Shown: positions 10,689-23,300 of the stretch, in pieces | How the letters are laid out: every line of letters starts with the position of its first letter | Position numbering within the stretch: the stretch's first letter is position 1 | Assembly (NCBI GenBank): GCA_028564675.1 | Contig: JAOVVO010000162.1 | Span: 62,001-126,000 of the forward strand | From: Onchocerca lupi | Lineage: Eukaryota; Nematoda; Chromadorea; Rhabditida; Onchocercidae | DNA length: 64,000 bases | Direction: 5' to 3' | Translations under genes and position numbers: made by a program | The notes under the pieces: model-generated | The model's database searches: none | What the model saw: only the letters and a program-made list of their open reading frames with translations | Told to the model about the DNA's origin: nothing

Positions 10689-13600
10689 ATTAACTCCTAC
10701 ATTGCACCAGGAAAAAAGAAAAAAAAAAAAAACGAGATTTTTAACAGGAAATCCTCGTTACATGTTTTGAATTGCTTTGAAAGACAAAAGGAAAATTTAC
10801 CAAAAGTTTTAATTTTCTTGATGAAATCAAAGGGAATCAATAAGAAGCAGGTGGCAATTAAGAAAGAACAAAACAAGTCAAATAAATGAACTAAGGCCAA
10901 ATGCCGTCGTTGTCTTTTCCAAATGATCGTTTTTTTTTTTTTTTTTTTTTTTTGTGTTTCCCTTTGTGATAATGAAATAAAAAATTTTGAAAAATGGAAA
11001 GCTGAATAAGATGCAATACAATTTTTCCCATCGAAATACTTGAATTTAGTTGGAATTTAATTATTTCGATGGGAATGATTTAGTTGAAATTTAAGTATTT
11101 CGACGGGAAATATTTCGGTGGAATTCAACTATTTTGATGGGAAAAAAATAAATAAAAAACTAAAATTTTCAGCACAGAAAAACTGCACATAAATTCACAC
11201 GACAAACCAAACAACTGCCAACCACTGAGTATTTCAATCAGTTTGCAAGTGTGTAACAGCCGTTTAGTTATATAATTAGCCAACAAAATCAGAATGTTCA
11301 TGTTTTCCAAACTTTCGTTTGCTCCGTTAGTAGTTGCGATTTCTGTCTTATCACAGAGGATACCTTCTTTCTATTATGCTATGAAAGTTCGTTTAATTTT
11401 GAATATTCTTGCAATTTCGACCTTTATTTGATTAGTCTCACTGAATAATTAAAGTAATCGTAATCTATCATTGCATAGCGTTTTAACATTGTGAAATGCT
11501 GTAAATCCAAAGAATTCCATGGGTATTATAAATTGCAGTTTTGAATTCTTGGGAAAAGAAATTTTTGAAAATCAAGGAGAAAATTAACCATTTTGTATTC
11601 TGGTCTGATTTTTCAATGACCAACAACATATCTCTATTAAAAAAATATGAAATAATAAGAAGAGTTCAGCTATTTTAAAATAGCAAATAAATAAATAAAA
11701 ACAAATAATATTGGAGAGTAATTCATAGCTATTATCAAAAATCGATTTACGAATCGACATTGCAAACGTACATTCATGTAAGCATATGCATGAATATATG
11801 TTCTAAAGGTTGTGAATGCGTCAAAGTAGAAATTCTTGCTCAAAAATTATTAATTGAAAAAATTGTGATGAAGAAAGAGAAAATGAGATATATTTCCAAT
11901 AATTTCCAAGGAGACAGAGCAGTTTTGTGGTATTTAATCAAAGAAGTCTGAAAAATGTGATGATAGTAATTAAGAGAGGCCATAAGTTGCATTAATTGAG
12001 CATGATCAATTCGGATAGATTGTGAAGATATTTCAACTTTGACTTATCCATATATATTCATGCTTCTTGTCAATCGCTATGAGCACAACAAAAACTTTTT
12101 TTATTTTGAAACGTGAATGGAGTGTGATATCTCAGTGTGTAATTAATCTTCCCTGAAAGGTAATGATTATTGTTTGATCGAGACTTTGATTCATATGAGT
12201 GAATATGAAACAATGAGGAACTGGTGACGAATCAGAATACTTTAATAAACTTTGTCTGCAGTGAATTTGCACAATTACAATATTTCGAATGAATGCAAAA
12301 TAAATCTTCAGGTTAGCGAATATTCGATTAACAATAAATTGTGAAGCTGAATTAAGAGTGGAATTGGGAGTTCACAGACTTATATGTTTTGGTAATGAAC
12401 TTGAAGAAATGAAAATGGGACAAAATGGGAAAGTTGGGTGGAAGGCTACGAAATAAACTAAAAGTTAAATAAAGACTGGTTCGTAAATAAAACTATTCAA
12501 GTTGATTCCACTTTTTTGATTACTGACTACTTTTATAATCCGATTCGTTATTGCACGTTTAACGCGTTGGAAATGCATTACAACACATTGAAGTACGAAG
12601 TGAAGCTTAAATATCCCATGTTTGATAATGAGATCATCTTTTGTCTAATGAATAATTTGAAACACTTTCAATTAAAATGAATTTTAATCGGCTACCAAGG
12701 TCAAAATGCTGAATTCATAATTTGCAGGAATGATTCATGCTGGAATTGCTTCCATTGTTTGTCAGTTCTGCTCGAATGATTCATATTTAAACTACCGGTC
12801 AAAATGAAATGGAAAATTTTCCCTTCGTTTCTGGAAATTTCAAAAACTAATAATGCTAGTTCCTCAGTACGCACTAAAAGAGAGCAGAGATATTTTCGCA
12901 ATATCGCTATTCTGATAAATTACATTAAAATGCTCAAAAATGATCAAATGTGACAAGTGATGAAAATAAAACAAGCACGTCACACCACAGTCATTACAGA
13001 CTCAAATCATCAAGTGAATGAAGATAAAGATTACTGAACTTCTTGCAAATGATTTGCAAACATGCGAGAGAGAAGTTGCGGCGCATATGTGTATCTTCTG
13101 TAATACATGTTTCTGTGTCTTGTGTTTACGCCTTACAGTGCACGTGAAAGATGCACGACGATAAGGACAGGACGACGATCTGGCGCCGGAGTGTTGATGA
13201 TTCATCGATGGACAAAGACGACAGCATTAATTAATGTTATCCGAAAAGGAAGATGGAATAGGTAAGGTAACAAGTTGATTAATAAGAGGATTGGATACTG
13301 TTTTGTAAATTAGAGAATAAATGGCAGATAGATTGACTGATAGATAAGAAGAAAATGCTATTGACTCTGATCCTTCATAATTATTCTTCGCATCGATGAA
13401 GCTCGCATTCATACTGTAATGTTTCGCTTTATAAACTAATTATGCACCAATATTTGAAAAATACCGTAAAGCATAACAGTGATAAAGTGATTTCATTATC
13501 AGTGTTTAATGCGAAAATTTTTGAAAGCTAAACTTTATACAATGAAGATACCATTTCTTCATATTACATTATGTTTTTAGAATTTAGTTAGACTGTCTAT

Positions 13601-13704
13601 TCAAGTTGACTTCATTGATTTAATTGCATCCTACTTTTATCAGTTATAATTAATTAATCATCAAAACTAATCTAACGAAATCTAGACTTACTTAACCATC
13701 CTAA
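10165..13704. other. intergenic region between the secreted-protein gene and ppm-1.H
   Basis: No gene supported on either strand. The stretch holds a 31-nt poly-A run at 10655-10685, a poly-T run near 10930-10952, a degenerate tandem/inverted repeat at 11022-11146, and a more GC-rich block at about 13040-13205 that contains a perfect palindrome TTGCAAAT-G-ATTTGCAA (13043-13059). The GC-rich block has open frames on both strands but no domain. Confidence 0.5.
11022..11146 (+). repeat. degenerate ~34-bp tandem repeat with an inverted lead unit
   Basis: Three successive diverged units share a TTAGTTGAAATTTAAGTATTTCGA(T/C)GGGAA-like pattern (about 11045-11078, 11079-11112, 11113-11146). Immediately before them, 11027-11046 reads CCCATCGAAATACTTGAATT, the reverse complement of the unit core. 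The block can therefore fold into a hairpin. Confidence 0.6.
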
Positions 13705-16700
13705 TTACTGTAATAACCCCAAATCGTCATCCGCGCGTCTCGTTGCTAGTAAAGCATACTTCAATGGAATAATAAAAACAGTGATATCATCGGTGGAAGC
13801 GTTATCTCCATCAGGCATTTGCCATCGATAAGATTTTGTTGGATTACCTCTTGCTGCAATAGCCAGCTCCTGTGCTGCTATCGTGTATCTAAATTGAATC
13901 TTCCTTTTAGCACCTGCAATCTTGATAAATATTAATTTTGTCATCAAAGTCTCCATTTACTGTTGATTAGACCAGAATTAAATCAATTATGTTTAATTAT
14001 CTTAAAATACTTCGCGAAGTTGGAAGAATATATGTCATTAAAGTCTTTGTCAACGACAGAAAATTGTTTCAGATGAAGCGAACAACTTGATCGATTTGTT
14101 TTATGATATTTGGTACTAATGTGTTTACATAATGTAGCTTTAGAATGCTTGTAAGGTCAGGTCATCGGATAGATGCTTACTTAAGGAGTTTGCTGAGATA
14201 AGATCACCCAGCAGAAGCAGATGGTATAAGAGTTCAGGAGGCAATCAAATTTGAATTCAATTTATGCTAATGTTATCCAGTTTCTGATTTCGTTGCAAAA
14301 TATTAGCTTATCTCGTTCCTTAGTAATTTGATTCTTATCCGAAAGATGTGATTTGGAGGCTTTGCTGAAGTCCTTTCAAATCACACTCTCTGCTGAATGG
14401 TATTTAAGTGGAAAATCGGAGGTATGATAAGAGAAATGAGTAATTCTTCTTGTCAGATTGGTAAAATTGCATGTTTGCTATGGGAAAAATCATCCTGAAG
14501 ATAGCCATCATTGAAAGATACTGAGGGCTAGGATTTCAGAGAATTCTAGGATCAGATAAGATCAGATAACTATACAAATATGCCAAATCACACTGAGAAG
14601 CCCGACAGAATATACGGTATACTGCATGCACTGTCATGAAGGATCACTTTCTTGCAACAATTAGAAGAACGTATGCCATGTTTAGTGTGATTGATATGCT
14701 TGCATGGTTATCTGACCTCAATCATTTTAACTATTCTTTGAAGGACTGATCTTTTATCGCTTTATCCTTTTCAAAAGTTGGTTTCTTTTGTTGTAAATTT
14801 TTGCTGAGTATTTCTGAAAATATTTTAAGATATTTTCATATTTTTAAGAATTTGGGTAATAAACCGATTTTAAGCATATATTAAAAATAACTTTAGATAA
14901 TCTGCTGATTCTGAGTTATTTAATGCAGTTTTCACAATCACTGACACATTGTCGTTATTTAAAACATCCCAGAGTCCATCCGATGCTAGCACTAGAACAT
15001 CTTTATCGCATAACGAATCAAACTTATGAAGGTCGAAAACTTTCACCTGTAATTTATACTATTTTAGTCTCCTTTTAAATATATCATAATAATAAATATG
15101 GATTTGACCAGAAGCATAAAAAGAGCGGAATAATTTCAAGAACAATTGAGATAAACCGAGCTTGTTTGATTTAGAAGGTACACTCAGAAAATAGTTGCAA
15201 TCATCGACGTTTGGTTTGAAATCCTATTTTATTCTAAGTACAGGATTCTGGAGCAGATTGGTAGATTGGATAAATTAAAAGATGATAGACTCTTCTATAT
15301 TTACCCTTTAGAAGAGTTCGCTGGTAGCCAAAATTAGCTTTAATGGAAAAAAATCTTAAATTTAAGCGGTTTTGAATTTAAAAATAAATCAGAACCTCTG
15401 GTACCGGTGACAGAAATGGTTTAATTGGTATCTTATTATCGATTGTGAACAAATGATGGTCACCAAAACCACGGCTAACGCCTATTGTATTCAGCAAGCG
15501 TCGCTGAAGAAAAAAGAAGGAATTAACTGATGAATTACCGAAATAACTGATCCACAATATTATTGATTAATCAAATCTTAATGTCCCATATCTCTCACTG
15601 CAATTTATATCTTTTATTTCTGCCATTTTGACTAGTATACTTTAAGTTCGATTCTTAGCACATGCTTTTTATTTTCTATTAAAAATCATAAATTATTATT
15701 TTTCCCGATATTGGAACCAATTAGATATTAAAAATACTTAATAACCATCAGTAGTCTCTTCGAGTAGCACTTATCTACCATCTTATGATGTTCAATTAAC
15801 AATAATTCAAATAATGATTCATTGATTAGTAGGCCAGTAAATACAAATGACTGTTATTAAAAAATCCATTTTCAAAATATGAAATTTAGTATCTCAAAGT
15901 GCTCTGACTCCTTCCAACCGATATTTATTAATAAGATATAGGATAATTTAAAACGTTTTACAGAATATCAAATTTCATATCTTTTAGCTTATTCCACTTT
16001 CATTTTTCAGCACGCTGAAAATTTAAAAAATATTAACTTCTGAATGCAAAACATAACTAGCCTTTTTACCACATTCACTAATTAAAGGCATTTTCAAATC
16101 TGATTCACGAACGGTTTTTGCGGCCCTATAATAAGAAAATCATTATTAGATTTGTAAGGTTCACAATTAAAAATGGAATTGAATAGATTCTGACAGTTTA
16201 GCAAAATGAAGTAATAATTCTATGAATTTGTCATGTAAAGTGCTAACAAAGATGTAAAGCAACAAACCATCCATCCATGAACCAATCACGATAAAGTACT
16301 TTTCTCCTCAAATCGCTCCGTGTTAAAAAACGATTATATTCATAACGCGTGAAATAATTCGATATCAAATCAGGATTTTTGTAAGCCTAAAAACGTGAAT
16401 TAAATGAAGTTTTTCCTTTTGATTCAGCTTTATTTTTCTTCTTCCGAAATTATCAATAACAGTTGTCCTGGAAATTTCAAAGATTTAAAGTGCTATCAAA
16501 AATAAAACTATAGATTAGCAGCGTCAAAGCAAAGAGCACAAGATAATACTATAAAAATTTGAAAGGAGAGCGATTAACACAGATTTGTGTGAGGATGCCG
16601 AGTGTTGATGCAGGAAATGGCTTAAGTGTACCGTCAAGTAATTAGGACGGCAACTTCAACTTTGACAAACTGTATTCATTCATTTAATAATTGATGTCGT

Positions 16701-17663
16701 GATTCACAGTTTAAAAATTCACCTCATAACATTTGCATATATCAAAATTTCATAAATCATAAGTCATAAGTAAGGGTCACATGAGAAATTTGATAAGTTT
16801 TTGCTTCATCATAGTTGCTTTTTAGTTAGCCTAACAAAATTAATAAAAATTTACATCGGAAATGTAAGATGAATTTGATAATCAAAACTTCTGGCTCAGG
16901 AAAACTTACTAGAAATTGTAATCGTTTACGCTCCGTTTCTGGGGTGAAATCGTGGCTCAGTTGTTGAGTTTCATTTGTTGTTACGAGAAGCGCCCGACAA
17001 TCACCTGCATTTGCAACATATAATTTGCCAAGGAAAAATAATGCTGCAATTGCTGTGCAACCACCACGTATTCTCCATAGTTGCTTTTCTTCCGCTATTT
17101 GATCATCCTGAAAAAGCAAGCGTACAGAAGTAAAAATTATATTCCGATTATGATTGTTTTTCTTCAATAAAATTTCAGAAACTAAAAATTGTTCTAAAGA
17201 AGAATTTCAAAAATTTTCAAAATTCGCCCACCATATCTATGAATGCAGTTTCGATAGCACCAACAACAAGACTATCACATGTAATATTATGATTTGGATA
17301 TGATGAATTGCATGCATTGAGTAAAGCATAAGAGGATGATGATTGAGTAGGACATCCAAAAAATGCTTCCTGTCTGTTCAAATAGACTACTGTCTCCAAT
17401 ACTTGGCACAGTCGATTCTGAAAAAAAATGACATCTTGCAAATTGAAATCTGCCTAGCTAGTCCATTATGATGAGCTTCATCTGTCTATACAAATAAAAT
17501 GGATTGGCAATGAGTTGGTCTTATATCGATTACTTGATCATGGTCATAATGTTTTATTTATTGTAACCGACCTTAAATCTCCGAAAGTTCTTCATCAATT
17601 GCTTTGAAAATTTGTTACAAGGTTGCATTCGAATATGCTCCTGTTTCTACATGGACACACCTA

Positions 17664-17694
<31 letters not shown>

Positions 17695-20316
17695 CGCGTC
17701 ACGAATATCAAGACCATCCTTTAACCAAAAACTAGGGAAAAAATGAATCTTATCGTAATCTCCATGACAATGCAAACTAGAACTACACTAACTAATTAAG
17801 TTTTAACAAATTTTGAAAAATAAAGTCAATTGTACTGATCTTAGCGTTTGTTAATGATATGAGTAAAGACATTGAGTGTTAAAGGCTTTTGAGGTACAGT
17901 AATAATGTTAGTAGTAATGCAATATATCCAGTAAAATGTAAAAAAAAGCAAAAAAAAGAAAAAAAGACAAATGAACAACAATCAAAATCATTAATGGTCA
18001 AGGCAAAATAAAATGAATAGAATGAAAAAACTTTGAAGTATTTCAATTAACAACGAAAATAAAACATAAAAAACCATCCTAATCACCACGCCTACCCCTG
18101 CATTCACCGGGAGCCGGCCTTGTGGGAAAAATTGACCTGACTTAGAGTTGTAAAAAGGATGGATTTTTGAAACCTGCCGAAGTATTCAAGTAAACAAACC
18201 CGTATATGCTCATGAAGACAATTTGCAGCCATAATTGCAGCCTCACTTCCTGCATGTCCATCGAATATAGCAAAGAAAATAGCCCCAGCTCTTTCCATTG
18301 CTGGACTATCAGCACCCTGTGACAATTTTTGAATTTTGCCCGAAAAGTATGAAGACTTCTTCAGACCTCCGAAATATATTTTCTAATGAAGTGAAAAATT
18401 TTTGTAATTACAGTTTCTGTAATTGCGATGCATTTCGATTTGAAACCTAATTTCTTAGCTGTAAAAGAATCAGTCAAGCCACATTTCAACGAAGTATTTA
18501 TTTTGATGGATTAGAGCGTGTAATACTCTGATATTTGTCAACTTATTGATGTTTTATCAACTTCAACACTTCAAAAGGCTTATAAAGAAGGAGTTTGAAA
18601 ATAGCACTTGACATTTTAAAATGTAAGTTTAATAATTGAATACTAAAAAAAAATTAGAACAAAAGAATATATTAAATGAAACACGTGTTCACTGGCAAAC
18701 CTACATACGGAAATGCATTTTTCTGGAACTATTATCAGTTCATCATCAGCATGCCGCTTTATCGCGTTGATATTTCGAGCAGAATCTTTGAGGATTTCAT
18801 TTGACGTGTGTGAAGAATGTTTTTCATTTTCTGCTTGTTGCTAAAAAGCATACCTATGAAAACTTTTCACCTAATAGTGCACTCTGAAGTGATTTTATTA
18901 GCAGGATTTCAAATACTAACTTCAAAATTCACGAAATGCATTACTATCCTTTTCGAAAGTTCCGAACTGAAACCCACCGTCCAGTAGCCTTTGCCTGACC
19001 TTTTTATCCTCCATTATGGGTACAAACAAATTTTTTGTGTATTATCTAGTCACTGTAAAGATTGTCTTTCGTTAACTTCAGCGATAGTTGGTCCTCATGA
19101 ATTCAGGATGCATTATAGCATTCTGTGCAAATGCAATGACACAAGACTGGTTCGCAATAGATTTTCTCCCTTTTTTTTAATCTATATTTCGCTTTTGGTC
19201 TCTTGATGAAAAGCCAGGAAATGTAAGTTTTTCCATTTTTGATCACTATTTGCATTTTATTGCTATATTCGACAACTCTTTTCAAATGTTCTGCAAAAAT
19301 GCAAAGCTTCCGTGTGCAATAATTGAAGAACAATAGTGATTCTGTGGCAAGAAGCTCAAGGATCACTTTCCCCTACTTGTTATTGGCATCTTAAGACAAA
19401 CACCACCGCATATTTAAATTTATATCACGACTTAGAACTCAGATTACATTTATCCTTAATAAGAAAACCGTGCTACCTTTTCAAATTTTCAAATTTGAAA
19501 GATAAGCTTACATCATGAACTGTCAAATCTCGAGCTTCTTCCGCATCATATCCTTGCTGTATCAAATTTAACAGCTTCGCTGATGCTTGATCTTCATTTT
19601 GAACTGTTTTGCCTGACCAGGATTAATCAGCTGTTACTTTGCACTTCGATAATATGACAAGAAAAACCCAACAAATTTCATAATCCCAGCGGACTTTTCA
19701 ATTTCAATCTCAGTTTCAAGTTTCAAGTTCAACTTAACTCACCAATTTATTTTACTTATTTTAAAAAAATAAAAATAAAATTAGCTAACTTAACATTACT
19801 TACCAGCATTGATTACTTCAGCATAACCAGCGTACACTGGCATTTTAGATGGATCCTTCGGACATAGTGTTGGACGAGTTGATTGATCCGCTGATAAGCT
19901 AATTTCTTCGTCCGAAAAATGCAGAAATTTGGGTCGAGTGTACGGGTAACGTAGTTTCTGCGAATTAACCATAGCTAAAAGTTAGTGCATGCTTAGTTCT
20001 TGGAAAATATTCGGGAAACGGTAATCATTTAGCTTTAGAAGGGAATGATATTTTGAACCTTTCACTTAAATGCTTGTACTCGAAATCGATTTTGAACCTT
20101 TCACTTAAATGCTTGTATTCGAAATCGTTGTTTTGTAAAAAAAAGGAGTTTAATCTAACGGTAGCAAGTTTTCTCTTTACCTGGCAGTAAGCTACCAAAA
20201 AAGTCACTTTCCGTAACATCAATTACTAGGCCAATTTGAGCACCATTTTGTGAATTGTCCTGATTATTGTCATTCAGTGCACTGCCGCCAATTGCAGAAC
20301 GGACTTTTGCTAGCAT
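13705..20316 (-). CDS. ppm-1.H: PP2C-family protein phosphatase, PPM1H/J/M subfamily
   Basis: Complete gene, 12 exons (- strand): 20316-20227, 19957-19804, 19612-19512, 18840-18709, 18316-18200, 17417-17232, 17107-16910, 16386-16268, 16125-16062, 15503-15396, 15046-14892, 13888-13705. Total 1608 nt, 535 aa, all phases consistent. It is a predicted metal-dependent Ser/Thr phosphatase. The N-terminus MLAKVRSAIGG resembles human PPM1H MLTRVKSAVANFMGG. Metal/phosphate-binding motifs are present: NEDQA (D89), FDGHAGSEA (D178), VSRGFGDH, ASDGLWDVL (D446) and STDDITVFIIP (D509). GGCTAIAALFFLGKLYVANA and FTPETERKRLQ also match the subfamily, as do YRDWFMDGW and IPIKPFLSPVPE. Length fits the human protein (514 aa). 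A likely trans-splice acceptor TTTTAAG lies 4 nt before the ATG. The intron after exon 9 must start with GC (see findings). Subfamily assignment is firm; the substrate is unknown. Confidence 0.93.
15504..16061 (-). other. GC-AG intron in ppm-1.H
   Basis: Exon 9 must end after ...GAATGTGGTAAAAAG (residues ECGKK) and exon 10 starts CGACGCTTG (RRLLNTIGV). This gives GKKRRLLNTIGV, which matches human PPM1H GKKARVMATIGV without a gap. The intron then begins GCTAGTTATG instead of GT. The only nearby GT donor (GAATGTG/GTAAAA) is in the wrong phase and gives a stop in exon 10. Confidence 0.8.
20051..20128 (+). repeat. 39-bp tandem duplication in ppm-1.H intron 1
   Basis: Two adjacent copies of a 39-bp unit starting TTTTGAACCTTTCACTTAAA differ at only about two positions (TGTACTCG versus TGTATTCG, and the last base). 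The block lies within the first intron (19958-20226). Near-identity implies a recent duplication. Confidence 0.85.
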
Positions 20317-23300
20317 TTTGCTTAAAATGAAATTTCAAGAATATCCTTCATATCTGTATATTTTTCATATATATTATATCCGGTAGTTTTACAAATTGTG
20401 AATGATTTTGTTTTTATTTTGAAATAGTTGAAAAATTTAGAAAAAAACCTAGATTAATACAATAAGATGGAATCGAAGAGTGCTTTTCTTTAGACAATAC
20501 TCATTTTTGATGAGATTACAAAATTTTTCATGGATACAGCCAAAATAAAACGATAAGTGAATGATTTGAAAAATCACTTAGTCATTTCAGTTAAATGTCA
20601 GAGTTTAAAGCAAGAAATTAATAAAAAGAAAACAGCATCAGAATCGTGAAGCATCTGATACTATTTGTCTTTCCCTCTCTCTTTTGAAAAAGTAAGTCCT
20701 AAAAGTGGAGAATAAAATGAATTAGGATGTGAAAGAAATAATTATGATTCCGGAAATCTAACGATCGCGCAATGAAAGTATTAACTGGAACTAGGAATTA
20801 TCGGAAAATATTGTTCCTGCTCATATGTAGAACATAAGAGAAGACTATTCCATCTTCCGTCTTCATTATCCATGAATTGAATAAGATATTCAAAAATTCA
20901 AGGAAAAGGAGAATTTATGGAATATTACTGTCTGCTGAAAACAAGAAAAACGGAAATAGGTGTGTATAAAGAGGTGATGATGGAATGGATTGGATTCAGA
21001 AATGGGCGAAAAGAGGGAACAGAAATTGTGGAAAATGCCGATTGTGCAAAGCGAATAGCGGCCATGGCGATTACGGGCCTGAAAATGTTGACAGGGAAAC
21101 ATTAAAATCAATATCGCGGCTTGGAAAAGAAAGCCATTTGATAAAAATGGGAACAAACTAAGCTGAAGAAACAGTGCAGTCTTCAAATATGATTTTTCTG
21201 AGATTATTATTTGGTCCACTTAAATGAATGATCGAATTCGTCATTCGCTTTTATTTACATCCATTTATAATTATAATTATGAAGTCTTTGAATTTCAAAT
21301 TTTCTGAAATTATTGATTTCAGTTCAACTTAACTTCCAAAAATATCCAAAAAGCCTTGGCATTTAAAAAAAATAAAACACAGCTGCCAGATTTCTTGACT
21401 TCTACTATTATTTTCCCAATCAGTCGTTTCGCAGAATAAAAAGATCACCCTCCCAGTCAATCATCTAAAGTTTCAATATTTTCCCCGTAGATCCTCTGAT
21501 CTTAAATTCTTTAATTCTAACTTCATGTAAACTCGGGATCATTTCAGACTTCTCGCAGTAGTTAGATACAACAGATTGATGTACTTATGCATCAGCATCA
21601 TACGTTGAAAGAGAGATCAGTAGAAGGATTTCTTCCGTTTAGACAAATGTGCTTGGAAAAGTCATTTTTCAAGGAAATATGCTGAGTCTCGAATTACACA
21701 AATTCAGTTCAATAAGAGCTGTTTTTTTTTTTTTTTTTTTTTTTGGATAAAAATAGAACTGTATGATTTTGAGATAAAATAAACAAAAGTTAATTTACTT
21801 TTGAGATGGATCAAATAAAAGTAATTCAATTCCACAAATAGTATAAAATGATAAAATTGAATGTAGATATGATTATTTTCAACCTTCATTATTACTACCA
21901 AAGTTGAAGAAAAGCTTGATGAATTTAGAGTAGATTCAGATATTCATCTTGTTACCACATACATCGCTGTGCAAATCACTGCTTGGATCAGTCGGGAATA
22001 TTTATTTTTTGAAAAAGTTTGAAATTTTGCTACAATCAGAAAATCTTCACAGTTCTTGAGTAATGAAATGAAAATTTATAAACGAATATTCCGTGACTAT
22101 GTGTGAGATGATGCTAGAAAAGTTTAGATAACCTTTAAATAGTTGCAGCTAAATTTGCCTCATAGGAGAACGAATATTAGAAGATATTAAGAACTTTCTT
22201 ATTTTTCCTTTAGACTCTCCTTTTCAATAGTTGTTGATTCAACAAACTTCACATCTAAAATGATGAACGTCTTCAGAAAATTCCATCTGCTACAGTTGTC
22301 TTGTGATTCTGAAAGTTTTTGCTTTGGTGGATAATTCATGTTCAAACTTTCTGTTAAAAAGGGTACTCTTCCTAACTAACGCCTGATTACTACTTGCTAT
22401 TCGCCAATTATTCCTTGTTACTCAGCATCACTACTACTCATTATCATCACTAGCACCAGATCACAACAACTGCAGTAGATATTCTGAATACCGCTTGTGT
22501 AAGTATCTGTTAGCGTAGTATCTACGACTGGTCGATCGGTTGGGATTCTACAGCGTTGAAAATGCTATGTATCGACTTGATGGTGTCAGATGTGTTGGTG
22601 GCAACGACGGCATCAATGCTGCTGCTGCTGTTGTGGTGGTGGTGATGGTGATGGTTAGTTCATTGGTTGTTCGTTTGGTTTTGCTCAACAATTGCCCATA
22701 ACACTAGGAATCGGGCACATCTATCCATACATATTTATACTTACACATCCACATATATGTCGTGTCGTGTTTCACGATAGATAGATACTCCTCACTCCTC
22801 CTGATTGTCAACCAAATGGCAACACACCTCCTCCACCGACTTTCCATCCTTCTTTCCTACTGTTAGCTTTGTTCGGCGAATATCCATCCATCCATCGCAT
22901 TACTTCTCGTCGCTGCTTCATGCGTCGTATCTGCAACGACGAATTTATCCTCTGTTTTCTTTCTAGTCACTTTCAGTACACTCTTCCTTTTCCTTTTGCA
23001 ATCATTTTTATAAATCTTGATTTTCAAAAAATCCGATATTAGGTGTCCCATACCTCCCTTATTTTTGTTCTAGGATACTTTGGATACATACAGCTAATAA
23101 TTCAGCCACGTTAAGGATTGAATACGTACGGTTAATGATTTAGTCATGTTTCAAGCTTGGATATGTACAGTTAATGGATTCAGCCTCATTATAGGTTAAT
23201 TAAGATAGTCCATTCAGTTACAAATGATACAGACCAAAGTTCGGAAATCCCAACAGTCTATCATTGGAAATTTTATTGATATTTCATGTGATTTTTAGTA

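Noticed and set aside
13002..13205. A - strand ORF of 67 codons rich in Arg/Ser/Cys
   Set aside because: No domain, no flanking splice structure. The opposite strand is equally open because the block is GC-richer.
20890..21219. A - strand ORF of 109 codons
   Set aside because: Long but of low-complexity Phe/Ser/Leu composition, with the + strand also open. No splice-consistent neighbours and no domain.
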